A DNA stretch of 6,288 nucleotides, taken from positions 1-6,288 of the forward strand of contig JADGRD010000221.1 in NCBI GenBank assembly GCA_017881285.1, read 5' to 3'. The notes below the pieces were generated by a model, which saw nothing but the letters and a program-made list of their open reading frames with translations, had not been told where the DNA came from and did not search any database. This DNA comes from Pseudomonadota bacterium (GTDB taxonomy: Bacteria > Myxococcota_A > Polyangia > Fen-1088). The translations under genes and the position numbers were made by a program. Below, piece by piece: positions 5,760-6,288 of this stretch; the first letter of the stretch is position 1, and every line of letters starts with the position of its first letter.

Positions 5760-5788
5760 TTGACATTTTTGGAGCGGGACCATACGAT
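5760..5788 (+). promoter_or_regulatory. Strong sigma-70-type promoter for the DUF2231-like gene
   Basis: A perfect -35 TTGACA (5760-5765), 17-nt spacer, and -10 TACGAT (5783-5788, four of six consensus bases including the key A2 and T6). Transcription would start near 5795, giving a leader of about 58 nt before the ATG at 5853. It lies just after the phosphoesterase stop codon, so the downstream gene has its own promoter. Confidence 0.7.
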
Positions 5789-5795
5789 AGGTGAT

Positions 5796-5835
5796 CGCCG
5801 GAACGCAAACCGGCGCGTACGAACTCGCGCGTTCG
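5796..5835 (+). promoter_or_regulatory. Two tandem hairpins in the leader of the DUF2231-like gene
   Basis: CGCCGG (5796-5801) pairs with CCGGCG (5810-5815) around an 8-nt loop. CGAAC (5820-5824) pairs with GTTCG (5831-5835) around 6 nt. Both lie between the predicted transcription start and the AGGAGG ribosome site (5841-5846), without covering the latter. No known riboswitch is recognised; they may stabilise the message or be an operator. Confidence 0.4.
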
Positions 5836-5852
5836 CGAAAAGGAGGGTGATC

Positions 5853-6288
5853 ATGTTTCCTTCATTTCCGCCTTGGAATGGATTGCATCCGCTGGTGATC
5901 CACTTCCCGGTGGTTCTGATCCTGGTAGCGCCGCTGTTCATCGTCCTGGGAATCGTCTTCCGGAACCGCAGGCAGGGATTTCTCTGGTCGGCCATGGTGC
6001 TGATGGCGCTGGGCGCCGGCTCGACCTTCTTCGCCGTGGCCACGGGAGAGGCGGGCGCCGAGATCGCCGCGAAATCCCGGGCGGTCATTCCGGTCCTGGA
6101 ACGGCACGCGGATCTGGCCGAGACGACGCGCATCATCTTCACCGCCATGAGCTTGATTTATCTGGCCATACTGATCCTTCTCTCGATCCGGGAGAAAAAA
6201 AAGAAACCGGTCCGGCCGGCCACGTTTCTGATTGCTCACGTGATTTTTCTCCTCCTCTATCTGGCCGGAGTGCTGGTGCTCGTTCAAA
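5853..6288 (+). CDS. DUF2231-type multi-pass membrane protein (3' end off the window)
   Basis: The frame is open from ATG 5853 to the window edge (145 codons). A textbook ribosome site AGGAGG lies 6 nt upstream, after the promoter at 5760-5788. Four hydrophobic segments are visible: about 13-36, 43-64, 92-111 and 123-144, with basic loops (RNRR, REKKKK). The first helix begins LHPLVIHFPVVL, the HP-x3-HFP pattern typical of DUF2231 proteins. An ATGEAGAE stretch (about 63-70) and His85 (ERHADLAE) correspond to other conserved positions as I recall the family. The histidines His12, His17 and His85 could bind a metal or haem, but this is conjecture; the family has no firmly known function. Location is the inner membrane. 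Residues after 145 are not visible. Confidence 0.75.
   Translation, partial: MFPSFPPWNGLHPLVIHFPVVLILVAPLFIVLGIVFRNRRQGFLWSAMVLMALGAGSTFFAVATGEAGAEIAAKSRAVIPVLERHADLAETTRIIFTAMSLIYLAILILLSIREKKKKPVRPATFLIAHVIFLLLYLAGVLVLVQ

Noticed and set aside
4840..5808. 322-codon minus-strand open frame over the phosphoesterase
   Set aside because: Antisense shadow; the plus strand has all five phosphoesterase motifs.
5862..6287. Minus-strand open frame at the right edge
   Set aside because: Highly charged translation; the opposite strand has a promoter, ribosome site and a coherent four-helix membrane protein.

Overview
The window carries six protein-coding regions in two blocks that look unalike. I see no RNA gene, CRISPR array, transposase or complete mobile element.

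Block 1 (about 1-4460) is very GC-rich, with codons dominated by GCC, GGC, CGC and CTG. It reads as a Myxococcota/Deltaproteobacteria-type chromosome; that lineage is an inference from composition and from the style of the outer-membrane protein. From left to right it holds: an outer-membrane-type protein with signal peptide, read leftward and cut by the window edge; a divergent exported HEAT-repeat protein; a 6-phosphofructokinase with pyrophosphate-dependent signatures (GTG start); a divergent RlmN/Cfr-family radical SAM protein; and the first ~73 codons of a YfhO-like membrane protein. The radical SAM gene is flanked by two degenerate arrays with a 9-bp period, in opposite orientations.

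Block 2 (about 4465-6288) is visibly less GC-rich and uses more GAA, GGA, CGG, AGA and ATA codons. It begins with the last ~62 residues of an Nramp (MntH-type) metal transporter, followed by a probable Rho-independent terminator, an intergenic region with a near-perfect 18-bp direct repeat, a calcineurin-like metallophosphoesterase, a strong sigma-70-like promoter, and the start of a DUF2231-type membrane protein running off the right edge.

The most notable feature is the join at about 4461-4470. The YfhO-like head runs in frame into the Nramp tail, so a single open reading frame (4245-4655) contains two truncated, unrelated membrane proteins. It sits at the compositional switch and on a perfect short palindrome. 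This is either a real recombination/transfer boundary or a chimeric assembly join, and I cannot tell which from the sequence alone. The genes do not form an obvious pathway: phosphofructokinase (glycolysis) and RlmN-like (RNA modification) are housekeeping-type genes lying near each other, and block 2 looks like an unrelated locus. I found no convincing new multi-gene system.
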